A DNA stretch of 64,000 bases from contig CM034135.1 in NCBI GenBank assembly GCA_019914995.1, positions 4,838,501-4,902,500 of the forward strand, written 5' to 3'. Made by a program: the position numbers and the translations under genes. Below, in pieces: positions 47,811-58,204 of this stretch; position 1 is the first letter of the stretch, and each line of letters opens with the position of its first letter. This DNA comes from Acanthochlamys bracteata (lineage: Eukaryota; Streptophyta; Magnoliopsida; Pandanales; Velloziaceae). The notes under the pieces were generated by a model. The model did not search any database. It saw only the letters and a program-made list of their open reading frames with translations, and was not told the origin of the DNA.

Positions 47811-49079
47811 CCACACTTAAGTTTTGCTCGCCCTCGAGCAACAAAAAAATATTAATGTTCGTGTAGCTTTGTTGAATTTCATAATATCAATATCCTCAGA
47901 TTTATTATTGAATGCATAACTCATGAAAATTTTTCAAAGCACAACCAATTGTATTTCCTCGATCATGCACACAATTGTTCAGATGAAAGAAGGCAAAAAT
48001 GCTAAATTCATGAATCTAAATATTTAGATGTTCAATAAGTTCAAATGCCTATTTTGATCTTTTTGACTTTTGTAATCTCGATATTAAAGTTTAAATTGAG
48101 CAATTCAAACTAACCAGTCATCTGAATCCTCGGTTGTGTCCAAGACTTTGTCAGACATATAAATTTTTTTATTATATTATTATTTTTTTATTTAAACTTA
48201 CAGTCAATAGCTTTCACACTATCATGAAGGTAGCCATCTTCCTTATTAGATTATCTCATGTATATTTGTATTACATAGGGCCAAATTACTCAAAATTAGC
48301 TTTCACTCTTTTGTGTTGTAGCTCTTTTCGACAGGACAAACCTGGCTAGTGTAATGTATTTTATGGAGACAATAGTTGAGAATAGAAATTCTAATATATA
48401 GTCAATGCTCAATGTAACCTCTCAATCAAACATTGCATTAGCTTCAAATCTCAAAATAGCAACAAGAGCAAATCAATTCTCTAAGCCATTCATGATCACA
48501 AGTTCAAACTAACAAATAACACAGTCATCACTAGTTTATATAAGAATTAATTTAAATAGTATGCATTTAGTCTATCTCTAAGAATTAAGACTCAAGACAG
48601 AAAATTTTCATCATAAGTGGTGTACTCCAACCAACCAAGCAACAACAATATAAATATTACAAATATTTCTCTATCCCCACACTTGAAGCTAACATTGTAC
48701 TCAATGTGTATATAAAAAAATATACGCGAAGAGGGGAGGTTAGAAAGTATACCTGATTTTTCTGCTTGCTCACTCAATGTTCTTTATGTTTATGTTCACT
48801 TGTCATGTTTCTCCCTATCATTAGAAATTTATTAGAACTAAAAGAAAAATCAAAACAGAAAACTAATTTAAAAAATTTTAAATAGATGAAAAACTAAAGT
48901 ATGAAAAACTTGGGTTGCCTCCCACTGAGCGCTTATTTATAGTCTATAGCTAGACTTTTTTTCCTGTATGCCGGTTCAAGAAAGATGACAATTTTGTTAT
49001 TGTCAAAATTGACAAAATATGGTTTCAATCGTTGCCGATTAACTTTGAATGTACTTTCTTCTCAACAGTAATCTTGACT

Positions 49080-49463
49080 GCTCCATAAGGAAAAACATTT
49101 AACACAGTGAATGGACCTGACCATTTTGATTTAACCTTTTTAGGGAATAGACGTAACCATCAGTTGTACAGTAGAACTTGCTGTCCAAGGGTGAACTCCT
49201 TTCTTAATATGTTCTTGTCATGTTTGGCTTTGGTTTTTTCCTTAAAAATTCTAGCGTTTTTATAAGTTTCATGTCGAAATTCGTCCATTTCATTTAGTTG
49301 CAACAATCTTTTCTCTCCTACCACTTGCATGTCAAAATTTAACTTCTTCACTACCTAATATGCTTAATGCTCCAGTTCTACAAGTAGATGGCAAGCTTTC
49401 TCAAACACTAGACGATATGGAGACATTCCAATTAGAGTTTTGAATGCTGTGCGATAAGCCCAT
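49080..49463 (-). pseudogene. Gypsy integrase C-terminal fragment
   Basis: On the minus strand it reads [20 protein letters not shown], two stops, then [32 protein letters not shown] and WSGPFTVLNVFPYGAVKI. These are typical of the integrase C-terminal domain of plant Ty3/gypsy elements. The reading is cut at 49463 by the CACTA insertion and continues beyond 51619. Confidence 0.85.
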
Positions 49464-49466
49464 AAT

Positions 49467-51619
49467 CACTAATAGAAAAAAGGTCTTCACCGACCGAATA
49501 AAATAGTCGGTAAGAATAAAAAATCAGTCAACACAGCAAATTACCGACCGAAATAATGGTAGTCAGCATTACGTCCGCAAACACCGGTCGGTAAATTAAT
49601 TACCGACTAAATAAAAAATTTAGTGGGTAAGAAATAGTAAATTATCGACTGAAAGAAAATAGTCGATACCTACCGACTACATGATACAGTCGGTATCTAC
49701 TGACTGTTTGATTAGTTGGTAATTACCGACTGATTTTTCAGTCAGTAAGCATGTATATGTCTCACTGTTCTTACTGTTTTTATTAGTTTTTCTAATATTA
49801 ATCATTCCATTCAACATACGTATCATTATTCAATATATATCTTTCAAAATATTAACAACAACCACCATAATATTCATCAAAGTTCATCACTTCAAATAAA
49901 AAATCAGCTATCTTTGTTGGATACTAAAATCATTCTTAAATACAATTTAAACAAAAGATCATTTAAAGGCTTAAAATCTATTAAATTCTGTCAGCCAACA
50001 GAGATGGTTGTGGGTACCCGGGCCGGTTATCCTCTGTGATGTTTACTAAGGGGAAATAATGAACTTCTTTCATGCTACAGCGACTCCAGCAAGGTGTGGT
50101 CGTCTTTCTCTTTCTGATATGTTATTTTCTGCCATCACATCTATCGGAATCTTTCTTTTGGTCTTGCATAAATTCTAAGCTGTTGCATAATTTGAAGAGG
50201 CTTCAGCATGAATTTTTCAGCACCAGCTGCTATGCATCTATAATTTGCAAAAGTGTTAGAAGGAGCTTTTAGCCATTAACAATTTGATGAAAGCTCAATG
50301 CATCCAGAGTTCTTGTAACTCTAAAGCAGGTCTGATAACTATAGAGCAAGTGTATTATAAATGGAAAAAGAATTACCTATTGATTCTGTGTAAATCATTC
50401 TCTGATGACATTATGACTACAGGAATAGATTTCGTAGAGGTAAACTCCTGAAATTTAGTGAAGGAAAAATGAAGGTCATGACATCTACTAGTGAGTATAA
50501 AATACTTGGGCACCATGAGAGTTCTATGATACCTTGACATTAACAAGAAGGTAGTAGCCAGTCATTTCTGGCATGAAATAATCCGTTAGAATCATGTCAA
50601 TCTTCCGCTCCTGCAGCAAAACAATTGTTAGTTAGATTTGATGGAATACAAATACAACAGCAATGCAAAAAATAAGAAGAAATTAACGAAACAGAGATCT
50701 TTCACTTTCTTCTATTTATAAAAAGCAAAAACCATCCCTGAAATATCTAAATCCTAGATCACAAAGTTCAAATTATGATGTAACCTTTTTTCACATTCTC
50801 ATAAAATCAAACTAAATTTCTTTGGCATTCACTGAAAATGGTCCTACTTTACAAACCATTACGTGGGGACCCACATGTCCGTCGGATTCTGGCGAATTAG
50901 GACGTCGGCTGGAATCGAACCGGCCGAAGAAGGTAAAACAGGCAACGGATAAAAAGTAACAGCAATGAAGTGACGGCGGCACGATCCCAACGAGAAGGAG
51001 ATGGAGGATGGAATAGAAAGCAATGACAGCAATGCTCAGGCGAGAGAGGAAGGATTGCAATGACTAAGCGCAATCGGATTTCCGACAGGATGATTAGCAG
51101 CGATTTAGGGTTGCACACGAGATCAAGAAATCCAATTCACCCGAGACGAAAGCACAAGGACAGCATTAAGAGAGATTATCGGAAGGCGACAGCGGAGCGG
51201 TGGAGAGAAATTAGAAAAACTAGATTTAATTTGTGCGGCGAACAAAAGAGAAACAGGAACGTGCACCTTATTTAATTTATAAATTACTGACTGACAAGTT
51301 TGTAGTCGGCAAAGTGCCGACCAAAGTAAACAAAGTTGGAAAATACCGACTATGTTAGTGGCAGTCGGTAACTATTTTTAATCTTATTAAATAGATAATA
51401 TTACTATTTATCGACCAACACTCATTTAATCGGTAAATTTACCGACTAAGTAAGGTCTAATCGGTAAAAATATCTAACTTACCGACTGATTGTATTGTCA
51501 GTCGGTAATTTAAAAAATTTTATCGACTGTATTATTTTTTATCGATATTTAATAAATTTACCGACTATATTTTTTCAGTTGGTGTTTTTCAGTCGGTGAA
51601 AGCAACTTTTGTAGTAGTG
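49467..51619 (+). mobile_element. CACTA element copy 2, nested in gypsy integrase
   Basis: Left end CACTAATAGAAAAAAGGTC, right end CTTTTGTAGTAGTG, flanked by the 3-bp duplication AAT (49464-49466 and 51620-51622), as expected for CACTA elements. Subterminal arrays of TTACCGACTGA / TCGGTAAT fill about 49480-49760 and 51285-51600. No transposase is present. The interior carries type-A response regulator exons (50141-50610) and a promoter or 5' UTR-like part (50820-51260). Sequence near 49855-49970 matches copy 1. Confidence 0.92.
50141..50610 (-). pseudogene. Captured three-exon fragment of a type-A response regulator
   Basis: Type-A ARRs are cytokinin-induced receiver-domain proteins. Minus-strand exons: 50533-50610 (KIDMILTDYFMPEMTG), 50377-50447 (IPVVIMSSEN, RINR) and 50141-50237 (CIAAGAEKFMLKPLQ, ending TAG). 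All splice sites are canonical (acceptors CTGCAG, TTTCAG, TTATAG; donors AAG|GTATCA, TAG|GTAATT) and the phases join in frame. The phospho-acceptor Asp (TDY), the MSSEN Ser and the KP Lys are all present. The first exons, with the acidic VDD pocket, are missing, so it is not a complete receiver domain. Confidence 0.85.
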
Positions 51620-51839
51620 AATGCATCGTCTAATTTTTTTGACCAATCTTTATTTGAAGTGTTCACTGTGTTTTTCAACTATGCGCTTCAATTCTCCAAG
51701 TGGTGTTTTTGTCACTAGTTGCTGCTGAAATCTAAGGGGATTTCTAGTTATATTTTGATGATTTTTCCATAAAAAATTGTATGTGTTCGAGTATGAATTG
51801 CTCGATTGCCGGTTAATATTAGACACCCATTGCACTTGT

Positions 51840-52790
51840 TAAGGAGATGGTGAGAATGAGCTTACAACTTCACAATCAACACTAGCATATCTTTGTCCAT
51901 ACAATTCACAAACTTGACTAGGCGCTTGAATTACTTTACCGGTTAAGCTTCTGAGCTGTTTGGACAACATTTTTATTTGTGTAGTCAATTTAGCAACGTC
52001 ATCAACTTTGTGTACTCTTGTTGCTCATTTTGTCATCGAATGTTTTGAAGATCATTGGTAGTTTTTTGCTGCCATTTCCTCCAGCAACTCATAGGCTTTG
52101 TCTTGTGTTTTACTCATCAGCGCTCCACCTGCTGCGGCGTCAACAATTGTTCTAATTGTGCAACTCAACCTATTGTAGAATGTTTGGACTTGCAACCACT
52201 TTAGCAAACTGTGGTGAGAGCACTTCCTTAATATGTCTTTATATCTTTCCCACGCATCATATAAAGACTCCATATCAAATTGAGGTAGTGATGTCGTTCC
52301 TCATCTTCGCCGTCTTTCAGAAGGGAAAATTTTGGCTAAGAATTTTATTACTAATATCTCCCAAGTTGTAATGGTGTTGGAGGAAGTGAATTCAACCACT
52401 CTTTTGCTTTATCCCTCAATGAAAATAGGAAGAGTCTCAACCTTATAGCATCATTGGAAACACCATTATGCATGAAAGTATCACAAATTTCAAAAAAGTC
52501 AGTAATGTGAGTGTTTGGGTCATCATTAGGCGAGCCATTGAATTGGACTGAAGTTTGGATCATTTTGACGATTGCGGGCTTGATCTCAAAGTTGTTGCTT
52601 GAGTTGTTGGACGTCTAATACTTGACGGGGCACCATTGATGGTAGGTATAGCATAATCCCTCAAAATTCTTCTATTTTTAACTTTTTCCACATTTTCTGC
52701 CGTGGTAGTTTGCACCTCGTTGAAAGCTTCGTTATTTTTCTTGATAACCCTCCTAACTGTATGTTCAATTTTCATTATCAAATGGCTCAA
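51840..52790 (-). pseudogene. Gypsy gag fragment
   Basis: Minus-strand blocks in several frames: RRILRDYAIPTINGAPSSIR, then VQFNGSPNDDPNTHITDFFE, IRLRLFLFSLRDKAKEWLNS, and SLYDAWERYKDILRKCSHHS followed by VDAAAGGALM. This is the nucleocapsid-precursor (retrotrans_gag) domain of Athila-like elements. Frameshifts and stops between blocks show it is dead. Confidence 0.85.
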
Positions 52791-52915
52791 GAAAAATGCT
52801 TCTGGAACTTGAAAGAATACAAAGAGTAAAAGTTTAAACTAAAATTAGAATTAATCAGAATCAATACTAATAAAAATTAAAATAATCTCCTGCAACGGCG
52901 ACAAAGATTGTAGCA

Positions 52916-53300
52916 AATCACTGCAGCAGAAATGCTGTAGCTAAAATACTGTAGCCGCGGCGGGCACTATGGCGGCGGCAGTGGTATAACATTAGGGTTT
53001 TTTTCTTTTGGCTTTAGATATCATGATAACTAAAACAATATTTTTATTACTTCTCATAATCACTAGAGTACATATATATGGATGCTACAAGGGTATGTTT
53101 GACATTTACTTACTTCAACAGTGTGATCTTCGTACGCTAACTCGAGCTCTTTTATGGTTGAGCTTACGAAGCAAAGGATGTATGATGTGAAGGAGTTCTT
53201 TTGTGGAACAGTGGGTTTAGTTACTGTTGTCCTTAAGTGAAGCAAGGAAACTTTATGCAATCATCTAGCATTTGGTACCTGCTATTGGTTGAGTTGCAGT
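52916..53300. other. Short unassigned stretch
   Basis: A GC-rich piece (CTGTAGCCGCGGCGGGCAC at about 52956) and then AT-rich DNA. Nothing recognisable. Confidence 0.45.
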
Positions 53301-53510
53301 TTGACAGTACTTATTAGTTATTTTTTAATTTATAATTTATAATAAAATTTTTACAATATATTTAAAATTTTAAAAAATATAAATAAATTATAATTATAAA
53401 ATTTTATCATTATTACTATTGTTTAATAAAAATAAAATTATTCTTTAGAATAAAATAAAAATAAATTTTTTTTGAAAAATTATATTTTATAATCACTTCT
53501 TAATATCTTC
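53301..53510. repeat. AT-rich MITE, family A copy 6
   Basis: Starts GACAGTACTTATTAGTTATT and ends near ATAATCACTTCTTAATAT, with an A/T-only interior of about 200 bp like the other family A blocks. Confidence 0.4.
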
Positions 53511-53600
53511 TAATATTTGCGAAGGTTTGCAAAGGTTGCAAACATTTCCTCTCTGTAGCGTTTATATATGACTAGCTATAATATAGAACTCATATAAAAT

Positions 53601-53757
53601 TGTGACGAATTTAAAATTCTTTTCAAAACCAATTGACAATGAGAAGAGTGAGCATAAGTCTTTATCAATATCATTTCAGGACTATTGATAAGAAATATGC
53701 GACTAAATCTTTCTTTAACACATGCCCTCTAGCGAAGCGTTCTTTTTTTTTTTATTT
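53601..53757 (-). repeat. Partial copia LTR, outer copy
   Basis: Matches the 3'-terminal half of the LTR at 53997-54326: TTGACAATGAGAAGAGTGAG here versus TTGGCAATGAGAAGAGTGAG there, ending at TGTGACGAATTT (53601). The 5' half is missing. It indicates a second, internally deleted element fused to the first. Confidence 0.7.
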
Positions 53758-53774
53758 ATAAATTGAACTGATGC

Positions 53775-53918
53775 GGGCTACATGCCCTATAATGAATTGG
53801 ATAAAGCAGACGATCTGTCCTGAAATGAAATGGGCTATTTGCCCTACAATGTAGCGGACAACTGTCCTTTAAATGAAACGGGCTATCTGCCCTGAAATGA
53901 AACGGACTATAAATGCCC
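53775..53918 (-). repeat. 24-bp periodic array of mini inverted repeats in the copia leader
   Basis: Units start at 53808, 53832, 53856, 53880 and 53904 (exactly 24 bp apart), with an extra one at 53775. Each holds a 12-15-nt inverted repeat: GGGCTACATGCCC, GGGCTATTTGCCC, GGACAACTGTCC, GGGCTATCTGCCC; AGACGATCTGTCC and the last unit are imperfect. An 11-12-nt linker near TGAAATGAAA separates them. It lies just internal to the copia primer-binding site. Confidence 0.88.
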
Positions 53919-53996
53919 TAAATAGATGTAGATAATAAGTTAGATTTATCTTGGGCCGATCCGACCCAACCCGTTCTGATACCATATGACGAACTT

Positions 53997-54326
53997 AGGA
54001 TTTTTCTCAAAACCAATTGGCAATGAGAAGAGTGAGCCCAAATCTTTATGAATATCATCTCAGGACCGTTGATAAGTAATGTGGAACTAAACCATTCTTT
54101 AACACCTGCACTCCAGTAGAGCGTTCTTTTTTTTTTAAATTTTTTTGAGAAAAAAAATATAATAAAATTGATGATAATTATTGATGATGGGTTTTACATC
54201 TAATGCGTACATATATAGCTAATAATAATATTTTATCTAACAAACTTAATCAATATGAACTAAAATATTACTAAACATATCAAAATAAGATGGGCCTATA
54301 TTTAAGCCTAAATGAAATCTAACACA
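53997..54326 (-). repeat. 3' LTR of Ty1/copia element 1
   Basis: On the minus strand a polypurine tract (GAGGGGG, complement at 54327-54333) precedes TGTGTTAGATTTCATTTAGG. The LTR ends in CA at 53997. Immediately after it comes TGGTATCAGA (complement at 53985-53994), the initiator-tRNA primer site used by copia elements, so this LTR also acts as the 5' LTR of a downstream, deleted element. Confidence 0.8.
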
Positions 54327-57325
54327 CCCCCTCAAACTCATGGTGGGTCAAATAACATGAGTTTGCCGAATAATGTTTGAAATCTCGGTGTAGGCACCGT
54401 CTTTGTGAAGAAATCTGCTAGTTGATCAGTAGAAGTCAAATATGGTAAAAAAATAATGTTTCGTCCGTCCATTAAAAACTGGATTGCTCGCAATCTGAAT
54501 AGCACTCCGATTGTCACAGTATAAAGGTGTAGGTCCTGTATGTGTAATGCCGATATTAGAAAGTAACGTACGAACATGAATAATCTCTCTAGCAGTAGCG
54601 TCATAGCCCTATATTCTGCTTCTGTAAAAGAACATGCAACCACTGTCTTTTTCTTACTACGTCACGAGATCAAAAAATCAACAAAAAATAAACAAAAACC
54701 TATAGTAAATCATCTGGTAGTTGGATCACCTGCCCAATCTGCATCTAAAAAGGCTTGAAGCTTCAAGCTAGATGTAGAAGACAAAAAGTGAGCGAGTAAT
54801 GGTACCTCGAATATATCTGAGAATCTGAAGTAAATCACTAAAATGTACTGATCAAGGTGCAGAAACAAACTGACTTGACAATATTGACTGCATGAGAAAT
54901 ATCTGGCCTCGTCCAATAAAGATATACAAGCTGACCAACTAGTCGTCTATACGATTAGGATCTATAAGAGGCTCACCATCAGTAGGACGAAGCTTCATAT
55001 GAAGCTCCATGGAAGTGTCAACTGTCTTACTATCTGATATATTTAGTGATCCAATAATATCTGAGGCATACTTTTGTTGAGAAATAAGAATACCTCTATC
55101 ATCTTGAGCGATCTCTAATCCAAGAAAATAACGTAAGTAACAAATATTTTTCATCCGAAGCTACTGACGAAGATGTCGTTGAGTTGCTGTTATACCTACT
55201 GAATCATCTCCTGTTATAATCATATCATCAACATATAATAATAGAAGTACCCGCCCCTACGGTGAAAAACGCACAAATAGAGAGTGATTTTAAGAATTCT
55301 GCTGAAAACCTACCTCTATAATGGATCGTCTAAAACACTCAAATCAAACTCGAGGAGCCTATTTGAATCTATAAATAGCACGACGAAGATGACATACATG
55401 ACCTAGTTGTGTAGAGAGATCTGGAGGAGGCTGCATATAAACAATCTCGGATAAAGTACCGTGAAAAAATGCGTTCTTCACATCCATTCAATAAAGAGGC
55501 TATTGACGTACGGCAGCAACAACCAACAAAGTACGAACTGTAGTCATCTGACCTACAAGAGCAAATGTATCATCATAATCAATCCCATGCTTCTGAGTAA
55601 AATCTCGGACAACAAGACGTGCTTTATGTCGCTCAATAGATCCATCAGATTTATATTTGATCTTAAAGACCTATTTGCAACTAACAGACTGAACTCCTTT
55701 TAGAAGTGAAACAATATCCCAAGTACCTGTCTGCTCAAAAGCGTGAAACTCCTTTGCTATAGGCTCCTGCCACTCAGGGTACTAAATTACATATTGTTAA
55801 GAACTAGGCTATCGAGTAATATGTATAGAAATAAGAAAAAAATGAAACTATGGAGAATAAGAATACAATGTCGCAAAACCGAACCTATCTGATGGACCCG
55901 AACAATCTGGGGTAAACCGATCAGTTGGTCAGTGAACTCGTTGTGACTGACGAGTAGATGGTGGTGGAGGTGGAGATGATGGTGAAGATAGTGAATTAGA
56001 AGTTGGAGAAGAATTTTGAGTAGAAGTAGGGAAACAATTTGGTGAACTAGAAGTAGGAGGATCCTCATGTGCCATCATCGGAGATATCGTAGTTGAGACT
56101 GTATTATTAGAGAAAAGTATAGCAGTTGGATCAATGGAGATATTAGAATACTGAGTGGAGGATGTAGAAATATGCGTATCTGTTGATGTTAAGAACTCGA
56201 CGTTAGGAGATAGGAAATAAGGTACGTTTTCAAGAAATATGACATGGCGAGAAATGCGAAGATGACGAGCCAAAGGATCATAACAACGATATCCCTTATG
56301 TTCGAGACTAATACCAAAAAGAACACATTTGGCTGAAGTAGCAGACACCTTCGTGCGCTCAGTCGGAGTAAGAAGAACAAAACAAGTACATCCAAAAGTG
56401 CGGAGCATGCTATAGTCAGGAGGAGATGAAAAAGGACTTTCGTGAGGGATCTTGCCAGATAAAAAAGATGATAGAGTGATATTGATAAGATTAACAGAAG
56501 TAAGAATCGAATCTGCTCAAAATGTTTGAGTTACAGAATAGGATAATAAGACAGCACGAGCAGTCTCCAAAATATGGCGATGCTTACGTTCTGCTATCCC
56601 ATTCTGTTCATGAATGTAAAGACATGACTGTTGAAAAAGAGTGCCATGAGATTCTAAAGTGGATCTCATAGTAGATAACAGATACTCACGAGCGCAATCA
56701 GAATGAAAGATTTTAGTTCTGGTATTAAACTGAGTATGGATCATAGCAGCGAATCTATTATAAATAGTATGAAGATCTGACCGATTACGCATGAGATAAA
56801 GCCAAGTATAACGAGTGTAATCATCAATAAAACTTACACAATAGAGAAAACTAGTCATAGATGGGATAGAAGCAGATTTTCAAATATCAGAATGAACTAA
56901 CTCAAAAGGAGTTTTGTTTTAGATGAACTTTTACTGAAAGTAGAGCTAGATATTTTGCCAATTTACAATCTGTACATGCAGATAGTTAAAAAAAAAATAC
57001 TTGTCTGAAAGCTCCACTATCAAATAAATCTTTTAATCGAGATTCAAAAATATAACCCAAACGTCTGTACCATAAATCAGCAGTACAAGAAACAACACTA
57101 ACACAACTAATAGTGGAAGGATTAGATAAAAAAATATGAAGATATTCTAAATAGTACAATTGTCCTTTTCTACGAGCACAACCAATCGTTTGACCACTAT
57201 AAAGATCTTTTATAGTGCAAGTAAGAAAATAAAAAGTTATAATAAATCCACTCTCACAGAGACTATTGATAGAGATAACATTGAAAGTAATACGTGGAAC
57301 ATAGGATATGGCCTTTCTGATATTA
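54327..57325 (-). pseudogene. Ty1/copia polyprotein remnant, element 1
   Basis: Minus-strand blocks in the copia order: gag-pre-integrase (about 57300-56990, LWYRRLGYIFESRLKDL), integrase core (56858-56517, FIDDYTRYTWLYLMR and HSDCAREY, NGIAERKHRHILETAR), integrase tail (56408-55929, RTFGCTCFVLL, KGYRCYDP), reverse transcriptase (55790-54939, including YFLGLEIAQDDRGILISQQK) and RNase H (54916-54338, DADWAGD, FTEAEYRAM, DQLADFFTK). Many stops and frameshifts. Gag is missing: the degenerate primer site at about 57317-57325 is followed directly by gag-pre-integrase sequence. Confidence 0.88.
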
Positions 57326-57450
57326 TGTGACGAATTTAAAAATCTTCTCAAAACCAATTGATAATGAGAAGAATGAACGCACGTTTTTATCAATATCATT
57401 CGGGACCATTGATAAGCAATATGGAACTAAATTTTTTTTTAACAAAGATG
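57326..57450 (-). repeat. Truncated 5' LTR of copia element 1
   Basis: Third copy of the LTR 3' end in this region (TGTGACGAATTTAAA then CCAATTGATAATGAGAAG). Upstream LTR sequence is missing beyond about 57450. Confidence 0.7.
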
Positions 57451-58204
57451 TTTGATGATCAATTATGAATACACAATCTTCCCAAAATATTTTGAATACA
57501 CAAGACCGTGAGTGTAGGTGTTCGACGTTTCTGTAAGTATGCTTAGATGAAATTTTCACCACAATCTAATTGAAGGTACATGTACGTGAAATTGCTGTAA
57601 TTTCAATTACATATTTATTGTTTGATTTATATAATTATATGCATTGAATTACAGTAATTCCGTATCTTTTTTATTAAAATAGGATTTCGAAACTCGAAGA
57701 AGAATTAATTGCGAGTTGTGACTTTGTGAGATGCATTCTAGTGTTATTAATTACGAAACAGATAAAGTATTATTTAAATTGTACAGATGAAACCGTTGAA
57801 ATATATTATTTTGTTTGTTTAATAAGAGTTGAGATGCACGTGGAGTTCCCACAGACAATGATGAAACACATGCTATGCTTAAAAAATCGTTACGTTTTAC
57901 TAGCTCGTATTTCCCAGTCACACCAATCTTAATTAGATGCTGGTAACACCTCGTTATTATCTCCCACTTCACAAGCATTAAATTCTGATTACTTTTAATC
58001 TTCAAAATAATGATATATATTGACTAGTTTGAATTAGGTAAGTATGAAACACATGCCTGCGTGTAAACAGTTCTTCGAGCTAAGCTAAACCTACCACCAC
58101 ATTTGCAGCTGTTCGAATTCTCTTATATATATACATGTAAAATCACAGATTGGATTTCACAGAAGAGAGAAATAAAATAACAAGTTGCAAAGTAAACTAC
58201 TTTC

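Larger units (their letters stand above)
46437..52915 (-). mobile_element. Ty3/gypsy retrotransposon, Athila-like, gutted and interrupted
   Basis: Minus-strand order from high to low coordinates: a primer-binding-like site (about 52893-52912, reverse complement GTCGCCGTTGCAGGAG, near the GGCGCCGTTGCCGGGG site of Athila-type elements), gag (52790-51840), the end of integrase, then a 3' non-coding part and one LTR (46437 to about 47810). Protease, reverse transcriptase, RNase H and most of integrase are missing: gag sequence passes directly into the integrase C-terminal region near 51700. A CACTA element at 49467-51619 splits the remaining integrase. No LTR is found upstream of gag, so the element is also truncated there. 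Confidence 0.8.

Noticed and set aside
49480-49760. Short regularly spaced repeats that might suggest a CRISPR-like array
   Set aside because: They are TTACCGACT-type subterminal repeats in both orientations inside CACTA ends of a plant genome, not direct repeats with unique spacers.
54338-57399. A possible endogenous pararetrovirus
   Set aside because: Domain order (integrase before reverse transcriptase), LTRs, primer site and polypurine tract all fit Ty1/copia; there is no movement-protein or coat-type region.
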